A stretch of 64,000 bases of DNA from Kribbella solani (GCF_014205295.1 NZ_JACHNF010000001.1:4960001-5024000); one strand, 5' to 3'; positions 37,919 to 47,333 are shown, numbered from the stretch's first letter. A program made the numbers and translations. The notes: generated from the letters alone by a model not told the origin.

Positions 37919-40092
37919 GACACCCCCAGCAGTCGCGCCACGACCGGAAGCGCGGTCGCGGCCAGCTCAGCGTCGAGGTCGTTGTCATCAGCAACGACCA
38001 TCGCGCCCGGATCGGCCAGGCCGCGGGCTCGCGCGCCGATCGACCGCCGCTCCGGCGCCGCGAACGTCCCGAACGTACGCCGCAGCAACGGCAGCACCTC
38101 CACGAACGCATCGTCCGGGATCGCGCCCAGCCAGGCATCCACCAACGCCAGCAACCGCTCGTCGTGTACGAGCAGCAATCCACCACCCGCCAAGAAACCC
38201 TCGACGTACCCGGCCGCGTCCGCCGTCGGCGTACCTGGTGAAAGCGAACGCCCCAGCCGCAGCTCGACCTCATGGTCCGGGAGCCGCGAAGTGTCAAGCA
38301 TCAGCCGCGTCAACCGGCCGCGGATCAGAGGCGGCACGGAGACCCGATCGCTCAGTCCCTCCAACGTGTTCAGCCACTGCGCCCGTACGTCCTCGGCAAG
38401 TAGCACGGTCGCGTCCTGCACACCGTCGATCAGTTCTTGTACGGCCGCCGCCGCATCCGGATCGAGCCCATGCACCGTACGCGCCAGACCGGCGCACACC
38501 CGCGACACCATCCGCCCGGCAACCGCGGCCAGGCCGGCGGTGTCGGTTCCGCGTACGTCCCCGTAACGCGATGCCCGCGCGAGAGCGGGAAGCGCGGCCA
38601 TCAAGTGACCGACGTCCGCATCGGCGGCTGCTCTGGTGTCAACGCCTTGAAGCAGCGTCGGCAGCGCGTCCGCGAGATCGGCCAGCAGCGATCTCTCCAG
38701 TGCCGCGGTGACATCGGCCAAGGTGGCGGAGTCGGCGGCCTTCAGCATCACGGTCGTCGCGGCGCCGAGCACCGTCGTGCCATGCGCGCCGGCCGCTACC
38801 AGCTCGACCTCCAAGCCGGGGTCCCAAGCGAGCCGCCACATCTCCCGGAACGTGCCTTGCGCCCGCCGCTCGTCGGTTGCGGGCACACCCCAATGCACGC
38901 CGAGAATCCGCAACCGGTGCAGGAGTCTCGACTTGTCCAGGTCGTTCGGCTTGCGCAGATCGAGCTCGATCACACGCTCCGTCACGTCTCGCTTCATCCG
39001 CAGCCGCCGCGCGTGCGCCGCCAGGTCCGCGGCAACTGGCGCCTGCGGAGTCTCGCCCGGCACGGTGCCGAGCAGCTCGCCGACGACGGCCTCGCGGGTG
39101 ACCAGATCAAGCAGCACGTCGTTTCCACCGCAGAGCACGGCCCGCGTCGCCTCGGTCACCTCACTCAGACCGGCCAGCGGTCGTTCTCGCAATGCGGCCA
39201 GGGTGTCCGCGAGGCGGACGGCCTCGATCACGTGCGCACTGGAGACCGGCAGGTCCTCGGCCCTGAGTACCTGGGCGACCTTCGACAGCCAGCGCGTGGT
39301 GATCTGGTCCGGAGCCGTGAACAGGTGGTGGTACCAGCCCGGAGACGTGATGCCGGCGCCGTACCCACTCGCCGCGGCCAGCCGGCCGTGCGTCCACGGC
39401 ACCCATGTACACGCCACCTTGCGCTTCGGCAGGCCTTTCAAGATCCGCTGATCATGTGTTGCCGGAGGCAACGGAAGCTCCAGCGCCGGAACGTGCCATG
39501 CGCCGCAGACCACCGCGATCCGCTCGAACCCCTCGCGGATCGCCTTACGCAGCACGGTTCGCATGTACGCCTCGCGCTGCGCTTCGCGGCCGGTCGGCTC
39601 GTCGCCGTGACGCAGCTCGCGCATCGCGTCGGCGATCACCGAGAACGGCTCCGCACCGCCCCGGCGCGACTCGATCACGTCGTCCCACCAGCGTTCCGGG
39701 TCGTCGTACCCACCGGCCGACGCGAGGGTCGCCAGCGGATCGATCGACGCCGCGCGCCGGCCTTCGCCACCCGATGACGCGAACTGATTCGCCGCCGGCA
39801 GATCGCAGAACCGCACCGGCACATCCGCCGCCAGCCCGTACCGGATCGCCTGCCACTCCGGGCTGAACACCGCGAACGGCCAAAACGCTGCCTTGGTCGA
39901 GTCATCGGCCGCGTACGCGAGCAACGCGACGGGTGGTTCCATCTCCGCCGAGCCGGCCAGCTCGACGAGCTTGTCCGCCTCGGGCGGTCCTTCGATCAGC
40001 ACCACATCCGGCTGGAGCTCGCCCAGCGCGGTCGCGACCGCACGTGCCGACCCCGGCCCGTGGTGCCGAATCCCGAAGAGGTGAACGGTCAT
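37915..40092 (-). CDS. DUF5682 family protein
   Basis: This 725-residue protein begins MTVHLFGIRHHGPGSARAV and has DVVLIEGPPEADKLV near residue 28, which recalls the N-terminal motif of TraB/Tiki-type proteins (GxxH and ExP sites). Further blocks include AVVCGAWHVPAL and a long helical C-terminal half. I recognise it as DUF5682 from its place between MoxR and VWA genes. The biochemical role is unknown; a protease or hydrolase related to TraB is inference. Start and stop overlap the neighbouring genes (ATGA on both sides). Confidence 0.8.
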   Translation of the reverse strand: MTVHLFGIRHHGPGSARAVATALGELQPDVVLIEGPPEADKLVELAGSAEMEPPVALLAYAADDSTKAAFWPFAVFSPEWQAIRYGLAADVPVRFCDLPAANQFASSGGEGRRAASIDPLATLASAGGYDDPERWWDDVIESRRGGAEPFSVIADAMRELRHGDEPTGREAQREAYMRTVLRKAIREGFERIAVVCGAWHVPALELPLPPATHDQRILKGLPKRKVACTWVPWTHGRLAAASGYGAGITSPGWYHHLFTAPDQITTRWLSKVAQVLRAEDLPVSSAHVIEAVRLADTLAALRERPLAGLSEVTEATRAVLCGGNDVLLDLVTREAVVGELLGTVPGETPQAPVAADLAAHARRLRMKRDVTERVIELDLRKPNDLDKSRLLHRLRILGVHWGVPATDERRAQGTFREMWRLAWDPGLEVELVAAGAHGTTVLGAATTVMLKAADSATLADVTAALERSLLADLADALPTLLQGVDTRAAADADVGHLMAALPALARASRYGDVRGTDTAGLAAVAGRMVSRVCAGLARTVHGLDPDAAAAVQELIDGVQDATVLLAEDVRAQWLNTLEGLSDRVSVPPLIRGRLTRLMLDTSRLPDHEVELRLGRSLSPGTPTADAAGYVEGFLAGGGLLLVHDERLLALVDAWLGAIPDDAFVEVLPLLRRTFGTFAAPERRSIGARARGLADPGAMVVADDNDLDAELAATALPVVARLLGVS

Positions 40093-41171
40093 CCGGAGAT
40101 CTCTCGGCAGGCCCGGTAGAACGGCGCCCAGTCGTCCCGTTCGCGGACGACCGTCTCGAGGTACTCCGACCAGACCACGCGGTCCGCCGACGGGTCCTTG
40201 ATCACCGCGCCGAGAATTCCGCCGGCCACGTCGGAGGAGCGCAGTACGCCGTCGCCGAAATGCGCCGCGAGCGCGAGACCGCCGGTGACAACGCTGATCG
40301 CCTCGGCCGTGGACAGCGTGCCGGACGGCGATTTGACCGCCGTACGCCCGTCCTCGGTCCGGCCGGAACGCAGCTCCCGGAAGATCGTCACGACCCGGCG
40401 GATCTCGTCCAGCGCGTCGTCCGGCCGCGGCAGCTCCAGCGCCGAACCGAGCTGCGACACCCGGCGGGAGACGATCTCGACCTCGTCCTCGGCCGAATCC
40501 GGCAGCGGGAGGACGACGGTGTTGAACCGGCGGCGGAGCGCGCTGGACAACTCGTTGATGCCCTTGTCCCGGTCGTTCGCGGTGGCGATGACGTTGAAAC
40601 CCTTACGGGCCTGGACTTCCGTGGCCAGCTCGGCGATCGGCAGCGTCTTCTCGGACAGGATCGTGATCAGCGCGTCCTGGACATCCGACGGCATCCGGGT
40701 CAGTTCCTCGATCCGGGCGATCTTCGCTTCGCTCATCGCGCGTTGCACCGGGCTTGGTACCAGGGCAGCCTCGGACGGGCCCTGGGCGATGAGTTGGGCA
40801 TAGTTCCAGCCGTAGCGGATCGCTTCTTCGGCCGTACCGGCTGTTCCTTGTACCAGCAGGGTCGAGTCACCGCTGATCGCCGCGGCCAGGTGCTCGCTGA
40901 CCCAGGTCTTCGCGGTCCCTGGTACGCCGAGGAGAAGCAGGGCACGGTCGGTGGCCAACGTGGCGACGGCCACTTCAACCAGGCGGCGGGGGCCGACGTA
41001 CTTGGGCGAGATCTCGGTGCCACCGGCCGTTCCGCCCAGTAGATAGGTGACGACGGCTGCCGGCGACAGCTGCCAGGCCGGCGGGCGCGGCCGGTCGTCG
41101 GCTGCCGCTAGAGCTTGCAGTTCGTCCGCGTACTCCACTTCCGCGTGTGGGCGAAGGATCTCGGTGCTCAT
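40089..41171 (-). CDS. MoxR-type AAA+ ATPase
   Basis: The 360-residue ATPase has Walker A GVPGTAKTW near residue 82, sensor 1 IATANDRDKG, and arginine-containing SSALRRRFNTVVLPLP, typical of MoxR. The Walker B region reads IARIEELTRM, with Glu where the usual Asp of DE stands. ATG 41171 (MSTEILRPH) is preceded by GAGGAGC; an upstream extension is rejected because it lies in the DUF5691 gene. MoxR ATPases with VWA partners act as chaperones that insert metals or remodel complexes. It overlaps its neighbours at both ends. Confidence 0.92.
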   Translation of the reverse strand: MSTEILRPHAEVEYADELQALAAADDRPRPPAWQLSPAAVVTYLLGGTAGGTEISPKYVGPRRLVEVAVATLATDRALLLLGVPGTAKTWVSEHLAAAISGDSTLLVQGTAGTAEEAIRYGWNYAQLIAQGPSEAALVPSPVQRAMSEAKIARIEELTRMPSDVQDALITILSEKTLPIAELATEVQARKGFNVIATANDRDKGINELSSALRRRFNTVVLPLPDSAEDEVEIVSRRVSQLGSALELPRPDDALDEIRRVVTIFRELRSGRTEDGRTAVKSPSGTLSTAEAISVVTGGLALAAHFGDGVLRSSDVAGGILGAVIKDPSADRVVWSEYLETVVRERDDWAPFYRACREISG

Positions 41172-42619
41172 GACAGCTCCTCGTGGAGTTCGTGGCGGAA
41201 GGTGAGGGTTTCTACGAGGCGGCGGCGCCAGGTGTCTTCTTCGCCGGTGGGTTCGTGGGTGATCGGGTGGGTGAGTACGTCGGGCGGTACGGCGCGGGCG
41301 GCGATGCTCGCGAGCCTGGCCCAGGCGCGGTTCGTGCCTACTTTGGCGAGCTGGTCGAGGATCATCGTCGCCAGGTCGGTCGGCCACGGCACGGGGAGAC
41401 CGCCTACCAGCTCGGCCACATCCACGGTGGCGCGCAGTCCGTCGACCGCGCGCGCCCACTCGTCTGGGGGCAACAAGCGCAACAGTTCAGCAGGACTACC
41501 GCTTCCGGTGCTCGCGCCAACCAACAACAACTCCCGCGCCCACCGCGCCGCTCCGCCCCCGCTCGCGTCACCCGCCGCGGGGCGCGGGGGGTGCGCGGTC
41601 GCCTCGCGGATTGCTGACTCGGTCCAACCGGCTTGGAGGATCTCGGCGGCGCACCCCTCCACCGGTAGCTGAATCCAGGCTGGGTCCATCGCGGCAAGCG
41701 GTGTATTTGCAACGATCTGCTGCAACCACCAAGCACGCTTCCCCACCCCTTGCGGGTTCTGCGAGTCCAGCCCATCACGCTCCATCGCCGACGACAGCCG
41801 GTGTGGAAGCTCAACCGCGAGTACGCCCTGGGTCTCCGTGACACACGAACGCATCCGCTCGACCATCCGCTCCCCGTACCGCGACCCCGGCAACCGGGCC
41901 AGCAGCCGCGCGGCCACCCGCCGTACCTCCCTGGACCGATCATCAAGCGCCGACTCCAGGAACTCCTCGTCCGCCAACGACAACCCATCCGCGAACAACC
42001 CCAGGAGATCAGCCCGCGTAGCAGCCGACTCGGTCGCCCACACCTCGGCCAACTCCGCCCGCGCTGCCGCGGCATCCTCCGCGCGGCGCGACTTCAGCCA
42101 CGTACGCCGCTGCACCGCATTCCCATGCGTCCAGACCTCAGAATCATTGCCCTCAGCACCAGCTGCATGCAGGAATCGCCACTCCGGGTTGAGATCCGCC
42201 AGCCAGCGCGCCCGGCGACCGGCGGCGGCGATCACCAGCGGACGGTACTCGGCCCGGTTCCGCGCGTAATCCGCCAACGCCGGCAACTGCTCCGGCGGTA
42301 CGCCCCACCCGTTCGCGTCCGCGACCCGCAACCATTCGCCCAGCGCTGAGGTCTGGAATCCGCCGAGCATCGCGGCCAGCCGGCGGATCGCCACCGGCCG
42401 CGGCAACGGACGATCCTCACCGGGCGCTGCATCCAGCGGCGTCAGGCCCACCAACGGTTTCCGGCCGGCCCGCTTGTACACGGTCGCGAGCGCCGCGGCA
42501 TCAAGTAGACCGCCGTCACCTAGGCGTTCCTGGACGTGTTCGGGCAGGTCCTCGTAGTGCGGCGAGCGGCGATCCGTACCCAGCAACGCCGAGCTGACCA
42601 GCCCGTCCCAGCCCTTCAC
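41168..42619 (-). CDS. DUF5691 family protein
   Basis: The 483-residue protein begins VKGWDGLVSSALLGTDRR and is almost entirely helical with LARLPGSRYGERM and TWRRRLVETLTFRHELHEEL near the end; the pattern fits HEAT-like helical repeats. GTG 42619 overlaps the SWIM gene stop (GTGA), which fixes the start. I assign DUF5691 by its context between SWIM and MoxR genes and by the SALLGTDR start. No catalytic motif is visible; it may be a scaffold. Confidence 0.8.
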   Translation of the reverse strand: MKGWDGLVSSALLGTDRRSPHYEDLPEHVQERLGDGGLLDAAALATVYKRAGRKPLVGLTPLDAAPGEDRPLPRPVAIRRLAAMLGGFQTSALGEWLRVADANGWGVPPEQLPALADYARNRAEYRPLVIAAAGRRARWLADLNPEWRFLHAAGAEGNDSEVWTHGNAVQRRTWLKSRRAEDAAAARAELAEVWATESAATRADLLGLFADGLSLADEEFLESALDDRSREVRRVAARLLARLPGSRYGERMVERMRSCVTETQGVLAVELPHRLSSAMERDGLDSQNPQGVGKRAWWLQQIVANTPLAAMDPAWIQLPVEGCAAEILQAGWTESAIREATAHPPRPAAGDASGGGAARWARELLLVGASTGSGSPAELLRLLPPDEWARAVDGLRATVDVAELVGGLPVPWPTDLATMILDQLAKVGTNRAWARLASIAARAVPPDVLTHPITHEPTGEEDTWRRRLVETLTFRHELHEELS

Positions 42620-43914
42620 AACGTCACCGCCCGATCGCCTTGCCAGCAGGTCATCGGACGCAGGCCGGCGCGATTCCACTCGCCCGCGACGGTGATCGGA
42701 TCGCCCGCGGACACCGCGAGCAGGCGCATCGCATCCCAGCCCGGCAGCAGCTCTAGCGCAGCACCGGACCCGTCGACGAGCGCCCAACCTTCACCGTGCC
42801 GGGCCGGGCGGACATCCTGGAGTACGAGCGGCCAGCGTTCGTTCCACGGATCGGCGGCGAGCGACTCGACGTACGCCGCCAGGGCTTGTCGTGCGTTCAG
42901 ACCGTTCGGGCGCGGAGCGGGTTCGCGGGGTGCGGATTGGGTGAGAAGCGCGCGCATCGGCAGCGCGCCGGGGTAGAACGACAGCGCGCCCGGCACGTAC
43001 TCGCCCGGGCGGGCCGGCAGTGGATCGAGCGGACGCCCGCCGGCGGCGAACGTGAGCAGCAGACCGAGGCGTCCAGTCGTTGCCCCGCGCAACCACACGC
43101 GGCGTACGGTCAGATGCTCGTCGGGCTCGATCACCCGACCGAGCATCAGCCAGTCGTCCTCCAGCTTCTCGCCTTCGGCCAGTACCCGCGCGGTTTCGGT
43201 GGTCCAGCCGATCCGGCTCTGCACGGTGTCGGCGAGCGACGGCGGCAGCTCCGCGAGCCGGCCGTGCGCGGACACGATCAGGTGAATCAGCGCGAGCTCT
43301 TCGAGCAGTTCGCCCGGCCAATCATGGCCGCGGCCAACAGCGGCGGCGGCACGTCGTACGGCACCTGCGACTCCTGGCGCCTGCGCGTCGACCATCCGCG
43401 CGGCGAGGCGGCTGAGCTCCGAGTACGCCCGCTGGTCGAACGCGCCGAGCCCCTGCCGTACCTGATCGTCCAACCAGCTCGCCAGCTCCGCCAACCCCGC
43501 CGAAACCCGGTCAGCCCGCCGCGCCGCCCGCTGCTGCGCCGCGATCGGATCAACCACCTCCCCCGGCTTCCGCTCCGGCCGCTCAGCCCGCTGATCTCGC
43601 TGATCCATCCACGCCCGCACCCAGTCGGGCTCATCGGCCGGCTGAACCTCGCCGTTCACCCACCGCAACATCAACCCCAGCGCGTGCTTACACGGGAACT
43701 TCCGGGACGGACAGGAACATTTGTACGCCGGCCCACCGAGATCGACGACACACTGATACGGCTCTTTCCCACTCCCGCGACACAACCCCCACACCGCACG
43801 CTCGGTCGCCCCGCTCCCCGTCCACTTCCCACTCCCCGCCACCCCCCGCCCAGCCTTGACAGACGCAGCATCAGACGCCAACCCCAGCACCCGCTCCACG
43901 TCCCACAACCCCAC
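42616..43914 (-). CDS. SWIM zinc-finger protein, first gene of the MoxR/VWA operon
   Basis: The 432-residue protein starts VGLWDVERVLGLASDAASVKAG and has the SWIM motif CSCPSRKFPCKH (Cys66, Cys68, Cys75, His77), which binds zinc and often nucleic acid or protein. The rest is helical with an OB-like C-terminal part. GTG 43914 has GGGAGG 5 bases upstream (43920-43925), and the longer frame beyond it is low-complexity shadow. It heads a run of five genes with overlapping stops and starts, so equal dosage seems important. Confidence 0.88.
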   Translation of the reverse strand: MGLWDVERVLGLASDAASVKAGRGVAGSGKWTGSGATERAVWGLCRGSGKEPYQCVVDLGGPAYKCSCPSRKFPCKHALGLMLRWVNGEVQPADEPDWVRAWMDQRDQRAERPERKPGEVVDPIAAQQRAARRADRVSAGLAELASWLDDQVRQGLGAFDQRAYSELSRLAARMVDAQAPGVAGAVRRAAAAVGRGHDWPGELLEELALIHLIVSAHGRLAELPPSLADTVQSRIGWTTETARVLAEGEKLEDDWLMLGRVIEPDEHLTVRRVWLRGATTGRLGLLLTFAAGGRPLDPLPARPGEYVPGALSFYPGALPMRALLTQSAPREPAPRPNGLNARQALAAYVESLAADPWNERWPLVLQDVRPARHGEGWALVDGSGAALELLPGWDAMRLLAVSAGDPITVAGEWNRAGLRPMTCWQGDRAVTL

Positions 43915-44326
43915 ACACCCCTCCCAACACCCGACTCCCCCAAAGCATGCCACCCACCCCCGACACCCTCTCCCCCACCCGCTCCACACCCCGCCCGGTC
44001 CCCACACCCGAGTGGATATCCACTGCGGTTGAGCCTTCTCCACCGGCCCACAAGCAAAGAACCCCAACACAAGCAGACAACCCCGCCACCCCCACCCTTC
44101 AACCCAACAGTCCGCAGCCACGCCGCGCCATAACCCGCCCGCCAACGCCAAAGCGCTCCAGCAGCAGCGCGCGTCGGCGCCAGCGGGAGCAGCCAGCCTC
44201 GCGTACGCGCAGGTGCCCACCTACGCGCAGACGCACTGCGCGCACGGAGTCGTCACGCGCACGAGTTCGTCACGACCGGCACACCAGGCAGGTACGCCGA
44301 ACACCGGCCGAGGTACCCCCGTCGAC

Positions 44327-44376
44327 GTTGCCTGTCGAAGTGCAGGGTTGGTGTTGCCTGTTGGAGTGTGGGGTTG
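44327..44376. repeat. 24-bp direct repeat with 26-bp period
   Basis: GTTGCCTGTCGAAGTGCAGG begins the unit at 44327-44350, and a copy with four changes follows at 44353-44376. The second copy runs into the left arm of the terminator-like hairpin, so the hairpin may have grown from repeat sequence. Confidence 0.55.
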
Positions 44377-44401
44377 CCCCTGGGATTTTCGGGGGCAACC
44401 C
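44371..44401 (-). terminator. Hairpin after the MFS exporter gene
   Basis: GGGTTGCCCC (44371-44380) and GGGGCAACCC (44392-44401) form a perfect 10-bp stem with an 11-base loop containing TTTT, 28 bases downstream of the minus-strand stop at 44429. No T-run follows the stem, as is common in high-GC terminators. Confidence 0.65.
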
Positions 44402-44428
44402 TGTGGCTCGAGGGGCAGGGGGTGGTGG

Positions 44429-47041
44429 TTAGCCGAAGGGTTGGCGGTGGGGGGAGTCGTCGGGGTAGCCGTTACCGGCGGGTGGGTGGGTGGTGCTGGA
44501 GGCGTGGGTGGATGCCTGCGTCGGGGCGGTGCCGTGGGCCGGGGTCGGGCCGTGGGTTGGCGTGGGGCCTTGGGCTGGGGTCGGGCCGTGGGGTGGCGTG
44601 GTGCTGTGGGCTGCGCCGTGGGTGGGGTGGGTGGTGGCGGGGTGGGTTGGGGTCGTGTGTGGGGGGAGGGTGGTGTGGGTTGGGGTGGGGCGTGGGGGTG
44701 GGGTGGTGGAGAGGTTGTCGCGGACTGTGGTGAGGAGGTGTTGTTCTATGGACTGGAGTTCGGTGATTCGGGTGCGGATTTCTTGTTCTTCGGCGCGGGC
44801 TTCGGTGAGGAGTTGGGTGGCTTCGGATTGGGCTGCCAGGCGGAGTTCGGTGGTTTCGGTACGGGTGCTGCGGCGGAGCTCCTCGGCTTCGGTGCGGGCG
44901 GATTCGCGGAGGTGGGTAGCTTCGGACTGGGCGGATTCGCGGAGGTGGTCGGCGGTTCGTTGGCTGGCGCTCAGGACGCTCAGTTCGTAGCGGCGAAGTT
45001 CTTCGGAGAGGTCGCTGGTGGGGCGTTGGGAGTCGAGGAGTGCGGCGGCGGGGTGTGGGATCGCGGTGCCTGGGAGGGTTTCTTCCAGGTCGGCGATCTG
45101 CTGGTCTACGCGGGTGAACAGGTCGGCTACGTCCGTACGCATCTGGCGGATGGTGTCGGCGGCGGCCTGGACGTGTTCGTTGGCCTGGCGTTCGCGCTCG
45201 CGGGCGGTGCGTTCCGCGGAGATGATCACATCCAGAGCAACAACCGCAGCACGCTCTGCCGGGTCATCCACCACATCTCCAGTCGCCGAAGTACCGCCGG
45301 CGCTGGTTGAGGTGGGCGCGGTGGCGTTGGGGGTGGGGGTTTTGGCGACTGTTTGGCGGAGGGGGACTTCTTGGATGAAGAGGACTGCGAGGAGGCTGAT
45401 GATGGCGGCGCCGGCTGCGATGATGAAGATTCGGCCGGTGGCGTCGCCGTAGGCGTGGCGGACGATCTCGGCTACCGGGGCGGGTAGGGCGTTGACGTCG
45501 AGAACGCTTCCCGAGCCGCCCTTCGCCGCGGCCTCGGCGCCGGGGCCGAGCGCTCGCAGGTGTTCGGCGATCAGGTCGGTCACCCGCGTTGCCAGGATCG
45601 CGCCGAGAACCGAGACCCCGACCGCGCCGCCAAGGCTGCGGAAGAACGTGACGGTGGCGCTTGCCGCGCCGACCTCGCTGACGTCGACGGTGTTCTGTAC
45701 GGCCAGTACGAGGTTCTGCATCGTCATACCCATGCCGATGCCCATCGCAAGCATCCCGACGCCCACGTACCAGTACGGCGACGTGTGATCGATCGTCCCC
45801 AGCACACCGAGCCCTGCGGTCAGGAAGAGCCCACCAAGTACCAGATACCGCTTCCACTTCCCGTACCGGGTGATCAGCTGTCCGGACCCGACCGAGCCGA
45901 GGAACGAGCCGAACATCATCGGGATCGTCAGCAACCCGGCCTCGGTCGCGCTGTACCCGCGGGCGACCTGGAAGTACTGCCCGAGGAACACCGCGCTGCC
46001 GAACATCGCGATTCCCACCGAGAGGCTCGCGAGGATCGCCAGCGCGGTCGTCCGTTCCCGCACCACCCGCACGGGTACGAGTGGCTCACGCGCATGTGTT
46101 TCGACGACGACGGCCAGTACGCCGAGGAGCGCGGTACCGCCGAGGTACGCGCCGGTCTGCCATGACCACCAGGGGAAGTGCTGCCCGGCGAATGACACCC
46201 AGATCAGCGGCAGGCTGGCGGCGCCCGCGATCAGGACTGCGCCGAGGTAGTCCATCCGCACGCGGCGTTTCACCAGCGGCAGGTGCAGGAACTTCTGCAG
46301 CACGATCAGCGAAACGACGGCCAGCGGTACGCAGACGTAGAAGCACCAACGCCAGCCGAGCCACGACGTGTCCACGATGACGCCGCCGACGAGCGGGCCG
46401 GAGACGGTCGCGAGCGCCATCACGGCACCCATGTACCCGGAGTACCGGCCGCGGTTCCGGGGTGGGATCGCCGCGCCGATGATCGCCTGCGCGAGCGCCA
46501 TCAGGCCGCCCATCGCGATGCCCTGCAGGACCCGGGCGCCGATCAGGAACGGTACGTTCTGGGACGCGCCGGCCAGCATCGAACCGATCACGAACGCGAC
46601 GATGGCGAGCTGGACGAGCAGCTTCTTGCTGAGCAGGTCGGACAGCTTGCCCCACACCGGGGTGGAGACGGTCATCGCGAGCAGGCTGGCGGTGACCACC
46701 CAGGTGTACTGCGTCTGCGAACCCTCGAGGTCCGCGATGATCGTGGGCAGCGCGTTGCTGACGATCGTCGAGCTGAGCACCGCGGTGAACAGCGCCGCGA
46801 GCAGCCCGGCGAGGATCTCCAGGATCTCCCGGTGCGACAACTCGGGATCACCAGCCGCGGCACCGGGACCCGAAGCGCCGGGCCCCGAAACGCCGGAGCC
46901 GGAAGCGCCGGGGGCCGGGCCGCCGGAGTTCGGTTCGGGTGCCAGGTCCGGGTTGCCGCCGTCCGCGTAGCGGGAGCGGTAGCGGGTCGGCTTGGTGGGG
47001 CCGGCGGGTGGTGTCGCCGGCGAGGTCTGGGTGGCAGACAT
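44429..47041 (-). CDS. MFS (DHA2) drug exporter with long cytoplasmic coiled-coil tail
   Basis: The 870-residue protein has a Pro/Gly-rich N-terminus (about 65 residues), 14 membrane helices of the EmrB/QacA type (about 75-560) with VVTASLLAMTVSTPVWGKL and RVLQGIAMGGL, and then about 300 cytoplasmic residues. That tail contains a long coiled coil (SEATHLRESARTEAEELRRS, LTEARAEEQEIRTRITELQ) like DivIVA/FilP proteins, and a last 100 residues of Pro, Thr, His and Gly repeats. ATG 47041 (MSATQTSP) is preferred over GTG 47092. Normal family length is near 500, so the C-terminal extension is unusual. Confidence 0.85.
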   Translation of the reverse strand: MSATQTSPATPPAGPTKPTRYRSRYADGGNPDLAPEPNSGGPAPGASGSGVSGPGASGPGAAAGDPELSHREILEILAGLLAALFTAVLSSTIVSNALPTIIADLEGSQTQYTWVVTASLLAMTVSTPVWGKLSDLLSKKLLVQLAIVAFVIGSMLAGASQNVPFLIGARVLQGIAMGGLMALAQAIIGAAIPPRNRGRYSGYMGAVMALATVSGPLVGGVIVDTSWLGWRWCFYVCVPLAVVSLIVLQKFLHLPLVKRRVRMDYLGAVLIAGAASLPLIWVSFAGQHFPWWSWQTGAYLGGTALLGVLAVVVETHAREPLVPVRVVRERTTALAILASLSVGIAMFGSAVFLGQYFQVARGYSATEAGLLTIPMMFGSFLGSVGSGQLITRYGKWKRYLVLGGLFLTAGLGVLGTIDHTSPYWYVGVGMLAMGIGMGMTMQNLVLAVQNTVDVSEVGAASATVTFFRSLGGAVGVSVLGAILATRVTDLIAEHLRALGPGAEAAAKGGSGSVLDVNALPAPVAEIVRHAYGDATGRIFIIAAGAAIISLLAVLFIQEVPLRQTVAKTPTPNATAPTSTSAGGTSATGDVVDDPAERAAVVALDVIISAERTARERERQANEHVQAAADTIRQMRTDVADLFTRVDQQIADLEETLPGTAIPHPAAALLDSQRPTSDLSEELRRYELSVLSASQRTADHLRESAQSEATHLRESARTEAEELRRSTRTETTELRLAAQSEATQLLTEARAEEQEIRTRITELQSIEQHLLTTVRDNLSTTPPPRPTPTHTTLPPHTTPTHPATTHPTHGAAHSTTPPHGPTPAQGPTPTHGPTPAHGTAPTQASTHASSTTHPPAGNGYPDDSPHRQPFG

Positions 47042-47138
47042 CGGCTTCCGTTCGTACGGCAGGGTCGCTACGACCGGGGCAGTGGCGGGCACTGTCCCGG
47101 GGCGGAAACGGCTGTCTTGTCCTCACGCAGCCCGATAT

Positions 47139-47155
47139 TTGGTTGCAACTACCAA
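47139..47155. promoter_or_regulatory. Candidate operator of the MFS gene
   Basis: TTGGT (47139-47143) and ACCAA (47151-47155) flank TGCAACT in an AT-richer patch about 100 bp upstream of the exporter start. TAGTTGCAA-type sequences on the minus strand resemble MarR-family sites. The intergenic stretch 47042-47333 is otherwise featureless apart from the LysR terminator. Confidence 0.4.
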
Positions 47156-47297
47156 CAATAATGCCGCGCTGTCAGCAACTGCTCACCGGGCGCCACCAAC
47201 TACCTGCCGAAGCAGCCGGAAGATTTATGAGACGGTCACTTCTCGGAAGGCGATTTCCCCCGTACGATCCGGTGCTTGTTGAGTAATCAACACCCGG

Positions 47298-47329
47298 CCC
47301 TCGGCGGTGCTGTCAGGGCCCGCCGGGGG
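47298..47329 (-). terminator. Hairpin after the LysR gene
   Basis: CCCTCGGCGG (47298-47307) pairs with CCGCCGGGGG (47320-47329) with one wobble and a 12-base loop. It lies 5 bases past the LysR stop on the minus strand and is GC-rich, like other terminators of the region. Confidence 0.5.
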
Positions 47330-47333
47330 TCTT

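Larger units (their letters stand above)
43915..44428. other. 514-bp noncoding stretch between the MoxR operon and the MFS gene
   Basis: No gene is supported here; open frames lack ribosome sites and have biased, repetitive composition. The left part (43915-44110) is C-rich and should hold the promoter of the SWIM operon. The middle (44200-44300) has short direct repeats with tacgcgcag and gcgcac units. The right part holds a 24-bp direct repeat and a strong hairpin after the MFS stop. Confidence 0.6.

Noticed and set aside
37140..38711. Plus-strand frame of 523 codons across VWA and DUF5682
   Set aside because: It is antisense to two genes fixed by overlapping start and stop codons; Arg/Ser/Pro-rich shadow.
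44213..45310. Plus-strand Gly-rich frame of 365 codons opposite the MFS tail
   Set aside because: It is the reverse reading of the low-complexity Pro/Thr/His tail and coiled coil; it has no ribosome site and crosses the terminator hairpin.
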